A stretch of DNA of 64,000 nucleotides, from NCBI GenBank assembly GCA_014240375.1, contig JAAZXB010000011.1:1-64000 (forward strand), written 5' to 3'. A program made the position numbers and the translations under genes. Source of the DNA: Planctomycetota bacterium (lineage in GTDB: Bacteria; Planctomycetota; UBA8108; UBA1146). Below the pieces are notes generated by a model, which did not search any database, was not told the DNA's origin, and saw only the letters and a program-made list of their open reading frames with translations. Positions 53,289-61,558 of the stretch are shown here, piece by piece. Numbering within the stretch: the first letter of the stretch is position 1; the number at the start of each line of letters is the position of its first letter.

Positions 53289-55211
53289 ATGGTGGCTCCA
53301 TCACGGCGACGCTTCTTCTCCGGTATCGGCCTCAGCGTATTCATGCTGTTCTTGTTACTGAATTCGATATCCGCCCAGGATCCGACTCCCGATCCACCGA
53401 CTGTCGAAGACGAACTACTCGATGACGAACTACTCGATGACGAACTACTCGATGATGAACTACTCGATGATGATCTCCTCGATGATGATCTCCTCGATGA
53501 AGTCGCCGAAAAACCGGATGTGAAACCAACTCCGGACGAAACACACGCCAAGATTTTTGCCCGGAGCAACTTCCCTTCGGCAGACGAGTGTGCGCTGTGT
53601 CACCCGACTCAGTACAAGGAATGGTCGGTGTCGCAGCATGCATACTCGCAACTGAGTCCCTTGATGATGTCGATGCAGAATGCCATGAATGCCGGGACCA
53701 GCAGCACCAATGGTGACTTCTGTCTCCGCTGTCACGCTCCGGTGGGCTCCGACATGGGAGAAGCCTTCAGCATCTCCAATCTGGATCGCCACCCCGCCTC
53801 GAGGGAGGGGATCACCTGTGTCACCTGCCATCGGATGAGTGCGCCGTATCGAAAGGTGTCGGGGCGACTGGGAATCGATCAAGGAGATATCTTCGATTCA
53901 GTGAAGGGTCCCGGGGGCAACGCCGAACTGGCCCGCATCCTCAACGACCCGAAGACCTTCAAGGTCAACACTGACCGCGAAGATGTGGGCCGCGCCATCC
54001 ATGCCGAGGTTGAAAAGTTCCCGGAGATCTCAGATCCTGCTTTCTGTGGCAGTTGTCACGAAGTTTTTGCTCCGAACGGTCTCAAGGTGCATGAACTGAT
54101 CAGCGAGTACAGGAACTCCCCTGCCGCAGCGGAAGGGATCACCTGCAACGACTGTCACATGGGACGGGAGCAGGGCATTCCCAGCGGCTACAACTTCGGC
54201 CCCGCAGCAGAGGTAGATGGAATTCCCACCGCCGATCGGAAACTCACCAATCACTTCTTCGCCGGCCCTGACTACTCCCTGATCCATCCGGGCATCTTCC
54301 CCGTCAACCGGAAGGCGAACGAGTTGAAGTCTCTCGCAGAGTGGCTCCTCTTCGATGTCGAGGCGAACTGGGGAACCGAGGAGTTCGAGGAGAACTGCCC
54401 CGATGATTTCGAGTTCCCCGATGAATGGTTCTCCATCGATGATAGAGAAGCAGCCCGGCTGATCATCGATGAACAACTCGAGTTGCTCGAATGGGCCAAG
54501 CAACAACGAATCGCCGTGCTAAAACGAGGATTCGACCTTTCCGACATCCGGGTGACCAAAGCCAGCGATGATGGGATGGATCTCGAAATCGATGTCAAGA
54601 ACCTCACCACGGGTCACAACCTCCCGACAGGTTTCGATGCGGAGCGATTTTTCGTGGTTCAAATCGAGGTCAAGGACTCCCGTGGGGAAATGGTCTTCGT
54701 CTCCGGAGATCGGGATCCAAATGGAGATGTCCGGGATAACTTTTCCCTTTATGTCCGCAGTGGCGAGATCGAGTTGGATGAACAACTGTTCAACCTACAA
54801 TCCAAGTTCATATCGAGAAATATCAGGGGAGGAGACCGAGAGCAGGTTCTCACCATCAACAATTCGGTAACGGCTCTCCCCTTCATCCGGCCGGCATCGA
54901 GGCCCAACAATATCTACGGTCACCCGAAGGGGATGAGAAAACATCGGCGAGGCATCGAGCCGCTGGGGCACCGAACCGCACGCTACCATGTCGATGGCGA
55001 CATGCTGACAGGGAACGGACCCTACACGGTCGAGGCTCGTTTCGTCTCCCAGGCAGTTCCTGTCAATCTGATCCACCAGACGATGCACGTGGGCTTTGAC
55101 TATGGATTGTCCCCTCGCGAACTGGGCAAACGCCTGGTGGATGGGGCCGTGGTGGTCGCCGAACGATCCGCTGTCGTGGAGATCCCCGTGACGAAGGGAG
55201 ATGGATCTTGA
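53289..55211 (+). CDS. Five-heme cytochrome c with N-terminal Asp/Leu repeat (copy 2)
   Basis: A 640-residue paralogue of the preceding gene. The ATG at 53289 sits five bases after AGGAGG. A signal with an RRRFF start (residues 6-30) is followed by a longer acidic repeat, (D)DELLDDELL and DDDLLDDDLL at about 40-71. Hemes: CALCH (101-105), CLRCH (145-149), CVTCH (177-181), CGSCH (253-257) and CNDCH (286-290). It shares long identical segments with copy 1 such as WSVSQHAYSQLSPLM. Its stop codon overlaps the start of the barrel gene, so it is translationally coupled to an outer-membrane protein. Confidence 0.93.
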   Translation: MVAPSRRRFFSGIGLSVFMLFLLLNSISAQDPTPDPPTVEDELLDDELLDDELLDDELLDDDLLDDDLLDEVAEKPDVKPTPDETHAKIFARSNFPSADECALCHPTQYKEWSVSQHAYSQLSPLMMSMQNAMNAGTSSTNGDFCLRCHAPVGSDMGEAFSISNLDRHPASREGITCVTCHRMSAPYRKVSGRLGIDQGDIFDSVKGPGGNAELARILNDPKTFKVNTDREDVGRAIHAEVEKFPEISDPAFCGSCHEVFAPNGLKVHELISEYRNSPAAAEGITCNDCHMGREQGIPSGYNFGPAAEVDGIPTADRKLTNHFFAGPDYSLIHPGIFPVNRKANELKSLAEWLLFDVEANWGTEEFEENCPDDFEFPDEWFSIDDREAARLIIDEQLELLEWAKQQRIAVLKRGFDLSDIRVTKASDDGMDLEIDVKNLTTGHNLPTGFDAERFFVVQIEVKDSRGEMVFVSGDRDPNGDVRDNFSLYVRSGEIELDEQLFNLQSKFISRNIRGGDREQVLTINNSVTALPFIRPASRPNNIYGHPKGMRKHRRGIEPLGHRTARYHVDGDMLTGNGPYTVEARFVSQAVPVNLIHQTMHVGFDYGLSPRELGKRLVDGAVVVAERSAVVEIPVTKGDGS

Positions 55212-56650
55212 ATCCTCCGCAGATCGTTCCCAGCAGCGCTGGAAGGTGGTGCAGTTCCCCTCCGTCCCGCCGCATCCAGACGACGCTCCTGTGCCTGATT
55301 CTCGTCCTTTTCAGCCAGCGCGGCTGGTCCCAACAGGAAGAGAGTCCCAGTAGACTTCCCGATCATCCGATCCCGCTGATCCCCGAGGATCAGATCGAGC
55401 CGACTCCACCGCTTCTAGAACTGGGCCCAGGCTTTCTCGACACCGGCCGATTGGGGCGAGGTTTCGACATTCCCACCGGTGCGGTCTGGCGACCATCGTT
55501 GTGGGTTTATGGAAACCTGCGGACCGGAATCAATGTCATCGACCCAGCGGGCAATGACAATCGGAAGATCGAATGGGCCAATCGCATCGATCTCTTTGCA
55601 AACCTGCAATTGTCCGGCACCGAAAGAATCCTGGTGGGACTACAACCGCTTCAGGACCAGGGCCAGTTCACCGGCTACATCATCGAACCGGAAGCAAGCG
55701 AAGGATGGAACGACAACACCAGTCTCGAGTTGACCACTTTCTTCTTCGAAGGAGAGCTCAGCGAGCTGTTTCCTCGACTCGATCCGGCCGGAGACAAGAA
55801 ACTGGATTACGGTTTCAGCTTCGGTAGATGGGGTGTTGATCTGCAAGATGGAATCCTGGTCAACGACAACATGGATGCAGTTGGTGTCACCCGTTTCATC
55901 CCCTTCACTGGGGCATCCAATATGCGATTCACCACGATCTATGGCTGGGGGCAACTACACCGCGATGACAACAAGCTCTCCACCCAATCCAGGTTGTTCG
56001 GAATTTCCACAGAGACTGACACCTATTCCAGCACCATCGATGCCGACCTCGTCGCAGTGACTGCTCCGACTGCTCAGGGAGGCGATGGCATCTTTGCTGG
56101 AATCGGATCATCGCAGCGGATCAAGAAATGGGGCCGCACCTTCAACACTACAATTCGCTGGTGTGTTTCCTCAGCATCCGAAGCTGATAATGCCCAGGTC
56201 AGTGACGGAATGCTTTTCTTCGCCGAAGCATCGACCACTCCATACGGTACCGATGACAATGCCTACGGAACTCTTTTCCTCGGCATCGATGAGTTCTCCT
56301 CCGCGGGCAGATCACCGGCCAAGGGTGGTCCCCTGGGAAAGGCTGGAATCCTCTTCGCAGCAGCAGGCCTGGGCAGTTTCAAGCCAGCATTGGGCAATCG
56401 AGCGGATCGTTCCTTTGGCGGCGCAGTTGGCTACCAGTGGATCCTCTCCGGGGGTGAGCGTAACTTCATCGTTGAACTGGGTGGAAGAACACCGACAGAG
56501 GGAAGTGATCCTGCCTCCGGAGCGATGGGAATCCGCTACCAGGAAAAACTCTCGAATAGAGTGATGGTGCAATGCGATGGCTACACGAAGATGGACGAGG
56601 GTGGGGCCACCAACAATGGGATTCGAACCGAGTTCCTGGTGAGGTTCTAA
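55208..56650 (+). CDS. Porin-like outer-membrane beta-barrel protein in the cytochrome operon
   Basis: A 480-residue protein from the TTG at 55208, overlapping the upstream TGA. A signal peptide (about 24-41) precedes an N-terminal Pro-rich segment. The rest alternates strands with Gly, Asn and aromatic residues (YGFSFGRWGVDLQDGILV, GYQWILSGGERNFIVELGG) and ends in FLVRF, the terminal Phe used for outer-membrane barrel assembly. No family assigned. Lying between multiheme cytochromes and a reductase, it would suit a porin-cytochrome conduit, but the cytochromes here are not homologous to MtrA and this is only inference. Confidence 0.75.
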   Translation: MNPPQIVPSSAGRWCSSPPSRRIQTTLLCLILVLFSQRGWSQQEESPSRLPDHPIPLIPEDQIEPTPPLLELGPGFLDTGRLGRGFDIPTGAVWRPSLWVYGNLRTGINVIDPAGNDNRKIEWANRIDLFANLQLSGTERILVGLQPLQDQGQFTGYIIEPEASEGWNDNTSLELTTFFFEGELSELFPRLDPAGDKKLDYGFSFGRWGVDLQDGILVNDNMDAVGVTRFIPFTGASNMRFTTIYGWGQLHRDDNKLSTQSRLFGISTETDTYSSTIDADLVAVTAPTAQGGDGIFAGIGSSQRIKKWGRTFNTTIRWCVSSASEADNAQVSDGMLFFAEASTTPYGTDDNAYGTLFLGIDEFSSAGRSPAKGGPLGKAGILFAAAGLGSFKPALGNRADRSFGGAVGYQWILSGGERNFIVELGGRTPTEGSDPASGAMGIRYQEKLSNRVMVQCDGYTKMDEGGATNNGIRTEFLVRF

Positions 56651-56653
56651 CAA

Positions 56654-57937
56654 TTGAATCTCGCTGAAATTATTTACTGGATCGGATCAGGAATAGTAAT
56701 CCTGGTCCTGCTGGAAGCCTTGATCTCGATGTTAAAACCCATCGTCGAGTTCAGGAGAACCAAACAATTGATGAACCTCTCCGCCAAGAAGTTGCAGAGG
56801 GAACTCGAACTGGTTCCAGTTTCTTCCGCCACACCAGGGTCAAATCGAGCGTGGCGCGGATATCGCCGATTCATTCTCGAGGAAAAGGTGGCCGAGACAG
56901 ATGACATCTGTTCCTTCTTGATTCGACCCGTCGATGGCGAAGCGTTGCCCAGTTATGAACCGGGACAACACCTGGGATTTCAGTTTCGAATCCCCGGACA
57001 GACCAAACTCACTACCCGCAACTACTCCCTCTCTTGTGCCCCCGGGGATCCGCAGCGCTACAAGATCACCGTGAAGAGGATCCCGTCACCCCCAGACCAA
57101 CCCAGTGCTCCTCCAGGACAGGGCTCTTCGTACTTGCACGACAGCATCTCCATCGGTGATCTACTCGAGGTGAGCAGTCCTGCAGGTAGGTTCGTCCTTG
57201 ATCGCCAAGATCCCCGTCCAGCAGTTTTCGTGGCAGGGGGGATCGGCATCACTCCACTGTTGAGCATGCTCGAGACCATCTGCACCGAGAACATCAATCG
57301 AAAGTGCTTCTTCATCCATGCTGTCAGGAATCGCGATGAACATGTATTTCGCGACCACATCGAGCAACTCATCACGAACAGAAGCAATCTGGATCTCCAT
57401 GTGTTCTACAGCCATCAGGAGGAGGGCCAGGACTTCACCACAACCGATCCCGCTTACCACGAGGGGTTCCTCGATGTCGAACGCCTGGTCCAGATCACCG
57501 GTGGGGGGGACCTCCAGTATTACATCTGCGGTCCACCACCGATGATGTCTGCAATTGTCCCTGCCCTTGAAGAATCGGGAGTCTCATCGGACAGCATCTT
57601 GATGGAGGCTTTTGGTCCCGCATCCACTCGAAAAAATCCCTCCGTTGATTCGACAGCAGCAACAGAGACACCAACAAACATTGAAAAGTGGACGCTACAC
57701 TTCAACAGGAGCAATCAAACGATCCTGTGGAATGGTAGCAATTCGATACTGGAGTTGGCCGAAAAATCCGGGATCCACATCGACAGCAGCTGTAGATCAG
57801 GAAACTGCGGAACCTGTGAAGTTCCCCTCCTGGAGGGCAAGATAGAGTATGACGAAGAACCTGAGGTAGACATCTCGCAAGGGCATTGCCTTACGTGCGT
57901 GGCGAGACCTACCTCCAATATTGTCCTGAATGTTTGA
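56654..57937 (+). CDS. Membrane-anchored FAD/NAD(P) reductase with C-terminal [2Fe-2S] ferredoxin domain
   Basis: A 427-residue flavoprotein. One N-terminal helix (6-26) anchors it, with the domains probably in the cytoplasm. An FNR-like FAD domain has RNYSL (122-126); the NAD(P) domain has GGIGITPLLSM (195-205) and CGPPPMM (292-298). The plant-type ferredoxin domain has Cys380, Cys385 and Cys388 in SCRSGNCGTC and Cys415 in LTCVARP. The order matches NqrF- or phenol-hydroxylase-reductase-type proteins, which move electrons from NAD(P)H to an iron-sulfur centre. It follows the barrel gene by 3 bases. Confidence 0.93.
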   Translation: MNLAEIIYWIGSGIVILVLLEALISMLKPIVEFRRTKQLMNLSAKKLQRELELVPVSSATPGSNRAWRGYRRFILEEKVAETDDICSFLIRPVDGEALPSYEPGQHLGFQFRIPGQTKLTTRNYSLSCAPGDPQRYKITVKRIPSPPDQPSAPPGQGSSYLHDSISIGDLLEVSSPAGRFVLDRQDPRPAVFVAGGIGITPLLSMLETICTENINRKCFFIHAVRNRDEHVFRDHIEQLITNRSNLDLHVFYSHQEEGQDFTTTDPAYHEGFLDVERLVQITGGGDLQYYICGPPPMMSAIVPALEESGVSSDSILMEAFGPASTRKNPSVDSTAATETPTNIEKWTLHFNRSNQTILWNGSNSILELAEKSGIHIDSSCRSGNCGTCEVPLLEGKIEYDEEPEVDISQGHCLTCVARPTSNIVLNV

Positions 57938-57981
57938 AACATCATGGAACTGTTAGATCGGATCAAAGGAGAACACTGCAG

Positions 57982-59016
57982 ATGAACTTGAAACCCCTCT
58001 TTGTATTCGCCGTCTCTGTTGTCATCACTGCGATTTCTTTCGGTGCAGCCGAGAGGACAACGAAGGATCTCCCCATCGGTCCCGGCTTTGATACCTCGAA
58101 GGTGATTGGGCCTGCCGATTGCATCGAATGCCACAAACATTCGGGAGGGGTGTGGGAAAACACTCCGCATCACGACTCGATCACCGGAGTGCACCGGAGC
58201 AAGGAAGGCCATGCGATCGCCAAGAAGATGGACATCGCTCGGATCACCAGGGAAAGTCTTTGCATCAACTGCCATGCCACGGCCCAACAGGCGGCGGATA
58301 AGACCCATCTGATTTCCAATGGCATCTCCTGTGAATCTTGCCACGGGGCTGCTGGCGACTGGATGAAGCGTCACGGCGAGTTCAGCGACAAGGAAGAGGG
58401 AGAGGAAACAGAGGAAGAGATCGCGAAACGATGGAACGATGCGGAAGCCGCGGGAATGCTACGACCATCGATGGTGCTGAGCATCGCAAGGAACTGTGTC
58501 AGTTGCCATGTCGTGCCTCATGAAGATCTCGTCAACACCGGAAAGCACTCCGCTGGAAGTGAATTCGAACTGGTTTCGTGGAGCCAGGGCATCGTTCGCC
58601 ACAACAACTTCTACTCCAAGGGACAAGAAAACAAACTCGCATCCATCGAGAAGCAGAGGCTGTTCCACATCATCGGAATCATGGCGGAGATGGAAATCGT
58701 CCTCAAAGCGGTGGCGACCGCAAAGGCGAAGGGTAATTATGCGATAAAGAACGCCAAGCGGTTCAGCCTGCTGAGAAAGAGACTTAAAGCCGTGAATCAG
58801 GTGCTCGACAACCCACAGATCAAGGAAGCGATGGCCGCCATCGTGGATCTGAAAATGAGTCTTAAAAATCAAGATGCAATCGCTGCTGCTTCGGAGCAGG
58901 TCACGGCTTCGCTGAATGCATTCGCGGTACTGAATGACGGCAGCACCCTCTCTGCAATAGATTCACTGATTGCAAAGGAAGAGGACTACAAGATGGGATC
59001 TGTGAAACAGGAGTAG
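57982..59016 (+). CDS. Four-heme cytochrome c (c554-like)
   Basis: A 344-residue exported cytochrome from the ATG at 57982 with AAAGGAGAA upstream; an earlier start in the same frame lacks a signal. Signal at about 5-22. Heme motifs: CIECH (47-51), CINCH (94-98), CESCH (117-121) and CVSCH (172-176), with extra His for axial ligation (HKHSGG, TPHHDS, HVVPHED). The remaining 170 residues are heme-free and largely helical, with the run AKAKGNYAIKNAKRFSLLRKRLK. The heme arrangement suggests the cytochrome c554 family. It lies between the reductase and the regulatory iron-sulfur protein. Confidence 0.92.
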   Translation: MNLKPLFVFAVSVVITAISFGAAERTTKDLPIGPGFDTSKVIGPADCIECHKHSGGVWENTPHHDSITGVHRSKEGHAIAKKMDIARITRESLCINCHATAQQAADKTHLISNGISCESCHGAAGDWMKRHGEFSDKEEGEETEEEIAKRWNDAEAAGMLRPSMVLSIARNCVSCHVVPHEDLVNTGKHSAGSEFELVSWSQGIVRHNNFYSKGQENKLASIEKQRLFHIIGIMAEMEIVLKAVATAKAKGNYAIKNAKRFSLLRKRLKAVNQVLDNPQIKEAMAAIVDLKMSLKNQDAIAAASEQVTASLNAFAVLNDGSTLSAIDSLIAKEEDYKMGSVKQE

Positions 59017-59039
59017 TGCTCCTGGAATGAACACCCGCC

Positions 59040-60731
59040 ATGAATGAACAGGAAGTCAAAGTAGATCGCCCGAAACGTTGGGACCAGCCCTTCGGCGATG
59101 AACCACTCCCCGACCATCTGATTGATTGGGCCCTGTCAGGGACGGCCCTTTCATTCGCATGCACAGACTTTCAACCCAGTGGCGCGACCATCATCGACAT
59201 CCTCAAAAACGATGCCCGACTGGTGAGCTATCAACCTGGCGATATCATCATCCGGAAGGGTGACTATGGCGGATCCGTATTTTTTGCCCTGAAGGGTTCA
59301 ACACACGTCCTCCTCGATCCCGCCGGCGAAGAAGTGCTACAAACCAGAAGCACACCAAAGAAGCGGACCTGGTGGCAAGCTCTCTCGCAGCTGTGGAAGA
59401 ATTCCAGGCATACTGAATCGAGAAATATTGATCCCATCAGCAGTTCCACTTTCGATAAAAAGGCGATGATCAAGAAGTCGCGAATGATTCCCTACGACCT
59501 CGACCAGTTCATCGAGAAGTTCAAGTCTGTAGAGATTCCGATTGGAAGGTCGATTGGAGAAATCGCCGCACTCAGAAGGTCATCCAGGACTGCAACCGTC
59601 TTCGCCAACGAAACATCGGAAATTCTAGAACTACGGTGGCAAGGGGTCCGAGACATCTGCCGGAAGTCGCGGCTGTTCCGGGAGTACCTCGAAGAAGAAG
59701 TCAGAGCCAGATCGATGGGGAACATCTTCTCTGATCTCCCGCTCTTCGACATGATTCCTCCCCTCGATAGATCGAAACTGCTGGATGGATGCATCTTTGA
59801 ACGACACGGCAACGAGAACTGGAATCACGGGATTCGAACCACAGAGGTAAACCGAGATAAAATTCTCGATCAGGAGACTCTCGTCATCAAGAAAGGGTGG
59901 AGACTCGACGGCATCTATGTGCTGCTCAACGGGTTTGCACGCATCTCCAGAAACAGTCGAGGAGTCACCGACACCGTCGATTACCTGAGACCTGGAGACA
60001 TCTTCGGACTCAAGGAACTGATCGACGCCAAGAATTCAGGGGAAGCACCAGTAGCTTCCAGTAGCCTGCACTGCATCGGAGCGACCGACCTGCTGATGAT
60101 TTCCACTCCTGCGGTCAAGGACCTGATCCTTCCCCACATTCCCGAGAGTCTGCTCCTTGAAGAATTCGGCAGGGACGGAGACAAGCTCGATGTCTCCCGG
60201 GAGCTCCTCGATTTCCTCGTCAACCACAGGACCATCAATGGCAATCAGACGATGATCATCGACCTGGATCGGTGTACCGATTGCGACGATTGCGTAAAAG
60301 CCTGCGCCGTCACCCATGATGGAAATCCACGTTTCATCAGGGAGGGACAAAGACACGCCCAGTTGATGGTGGCATCCGCATGCATGCACTGTTGCGATCC
60401 AGTTTGTCTGGTTGGGTGCCCGACCGGTGCCATTCATCGAGAACACTCCAGCGGGAATGTCGTCATCCATGACTCCACTTGTATCGGTTGTGCAACATGC
60501 GTAGAAGCCTGCCCCTACGACAACATCCGGACGGTGGAAATCAAGGATTCCGAGGGACGACCCATCATTGACACGAAATCTGGAGCCCCCATCCTGCGAG
60601 CGACAAAATGCGATCTCTGCATCGACCAACCCTCGGGGCCAGCTTGTGTCAATGCCTGCCCTCATGATGCACTGCACAGGGTCAACTTCGGCGATCGCGA
60701 TTTCGCCGATCGATTGTGGAGGAGATCCTGA
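59040..60731 (+). CDS. Cyclic-nucleotide-binding protein fused to a four-cluster ferredoxin domain
   Basis: A 563-residue soluble protein with no signal peptide. Residues about 45-215 form a cyclic-nucleotide-binding domain with an insertion; its phosphate-binding cassette GRSIGEIAALRRSSRTATVFA keeps the Glu and Arg expected for ligand contact. A second, more degenerate copy lies at about 235-375. The C-terminal part holds Cys groups for four [4Fe-4S] clusters: 412/415/418/422, 448/451/452/456/460, 481/484/487/491 and 524/527/536/540, as in DmsB/NrfC-type electron-transfer subunits. It should pass electrons in the cytoplasm, with ligand control. Its stop overlaps the b-type gene (TGATG), indicating a complex with it. 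Confidence 0.9.
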   Translation: MNEQEVKVDRPKRWDQPFGDEPLPDHLIDWALSGTALSFACTDFQPSGATIIDILKNDARLVSYQPGDIIIRKGDYGGSVFFALKGSTHVLLDPAGEEVLQTRSTPKKRTWWQALSQLWKNSRHTESRNIDPISSSTFDKKAMIKKSRMIPYDLDQFIEKFKSVEIPIGRSIGEIAALRRSSRTATVFANETSEILELRWQGVRDICRKSRLFREYLEEEVRARSMGNIFSDLPLFDMIPPLDRSKLLDGCIFERHGNENWNHGIRTTEVNRDKILDQETLVIKKGWRLDGIYVLLNGFARISRNSRGVTDTVDYLRPGDIFGLKELIDAKNSGEAPVASSSLHCIGATDLLMISTPAVKDLILPHIPESLLLEEFGRDGDKLDVSRELLDFLVNHRTINGNQTMIIDLDRCTDCDDCVKACAVTHDGNPRFIREGQRHAQLMVASACMHCCDPVCLVGCPTGAIHREHSSGNVVIHDSTCIGCATCVEACPYDNIRTVEIKDSEGRPIIDTKSGAPILRATKCDLCIDQPSGPACVNACPHDALHRVNFGDRDFADRLWRRS

Positions 60732-61558
60732 TGATCAACCTGAAGCCTCCATCCGGTTCCTTGATCACCTTGCTGGCGGTAGCGTTTGTTGCCTTCCGCT
60801 ACTGCATACATGAAACCGATCAATCCCTTGGAGATCCGGCCAGGACCAGTGGCTGGTTTCTACTCGGCAGCTTCGTGTTGCTATGCGTCTACGGCGTCCG
60901 CAAGAAGTTACCTTTCCTTCCGCTGGGAAAAACATCGACCTGGCTGATGTTGCACCTGACGACTGGAGTTCTCGGTGGCTATTTCTTCCTTGAACACACC
61001 GAGTTTCGTTTTCCGACGGGTATCTTCGATACCCTGCTCTGGATCGGCTACTTTGTCATACTGCTGAGTGGTTTCACGGGATGGGTACTGTTGAGGACCA
61101 TTCCTCAACCGTTGCGGGAGTCGATTCATCTCCTTCCGGCAAGAATCGATCAGGAGATTGCTACCCTGATCAAAGAAGCAGATTCGTTGATCCTCGAACT
61201 GCGAAAGTCCTCATCCCACAACGAGTACGAACTGGTTTATCTTTCGATTCTTCGACCATTTCTGTTCAGCAAGGCCCGTTCCCTCTCCTCCGGAAAAAAG
61301 GAAAAACAATACCTGCCAAATGCAGTAGTAGATTCCTATTCACGACACAGCAACTTCTCAAAACTAGAATCCAACAGTGTCGAAGATAAGATTCATCAGA
61401 TAGTTCTGAGGAAGTCTGTACTCGATCGCCAACTTCGCCTCCATTCCTGGATGAGAGGCTGGCTTTTGATTCACCTCCCGTTCACCGGTGCAATGGTGAT
61501 CATGATATTGCTACATGTAATCCTGACTCACGCCTTTGCCGCGGGAACCGTGCAATGA
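60731..61558 (+). CDS. Membrane protein, possible b-type cytochrome
   Basis: A 275-residue protein from the ATG at 60731, five bases after GGAGGAG. Helices at about 10-27, 41-56, 69-88, 103-122 and 241-263, with a cytoplasmic or periplasmic loop of about 115 residues between the last two. Histidines lie in or near helices: His75 and His89 in and after helix 3, His248 and His262 in helix 5, so heme binding is plausible. It is not an obvious member of a named family. Overlap with the regulatory iron-sulfur gene and the decaheme gene suggests that it transfers electrons across the membrane from one to the other. Confidence 0.7.
   Translation: MINLKPPSGSLITLLAVAFVAFRYCIHETDQSLGDPARTSGWFLLGSFVLLCVYGVRKKLPFLPLGKTSTWLMLHLTTGVLGGYFFLEHTEFRFPTGIFDTLLWIGYFVILLSGFTGWVLLRTIPQPLRESIHLLPARIDQEIATLIKEADSLILELRKSSSHNEYELVYLSILRPFLFSKARSLSSGKKEKQYLPNAVVDSYSRHSNFSKLESNSVEDKIHQIVLRKSVLDRQLRLHSWMRGWLLIHLPFTGAMVIMILLHVILTHAFAAGTVQ

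Noticed and set aside
53289-53380. Tat signal on the second five-heme cytochrome (SRRRFF)
   Set aside because: Cytochromes c are exported unfolded by Sec before heme attachment; the paralogue lacks the motif, so the Arg run is probably just a basic n-region.
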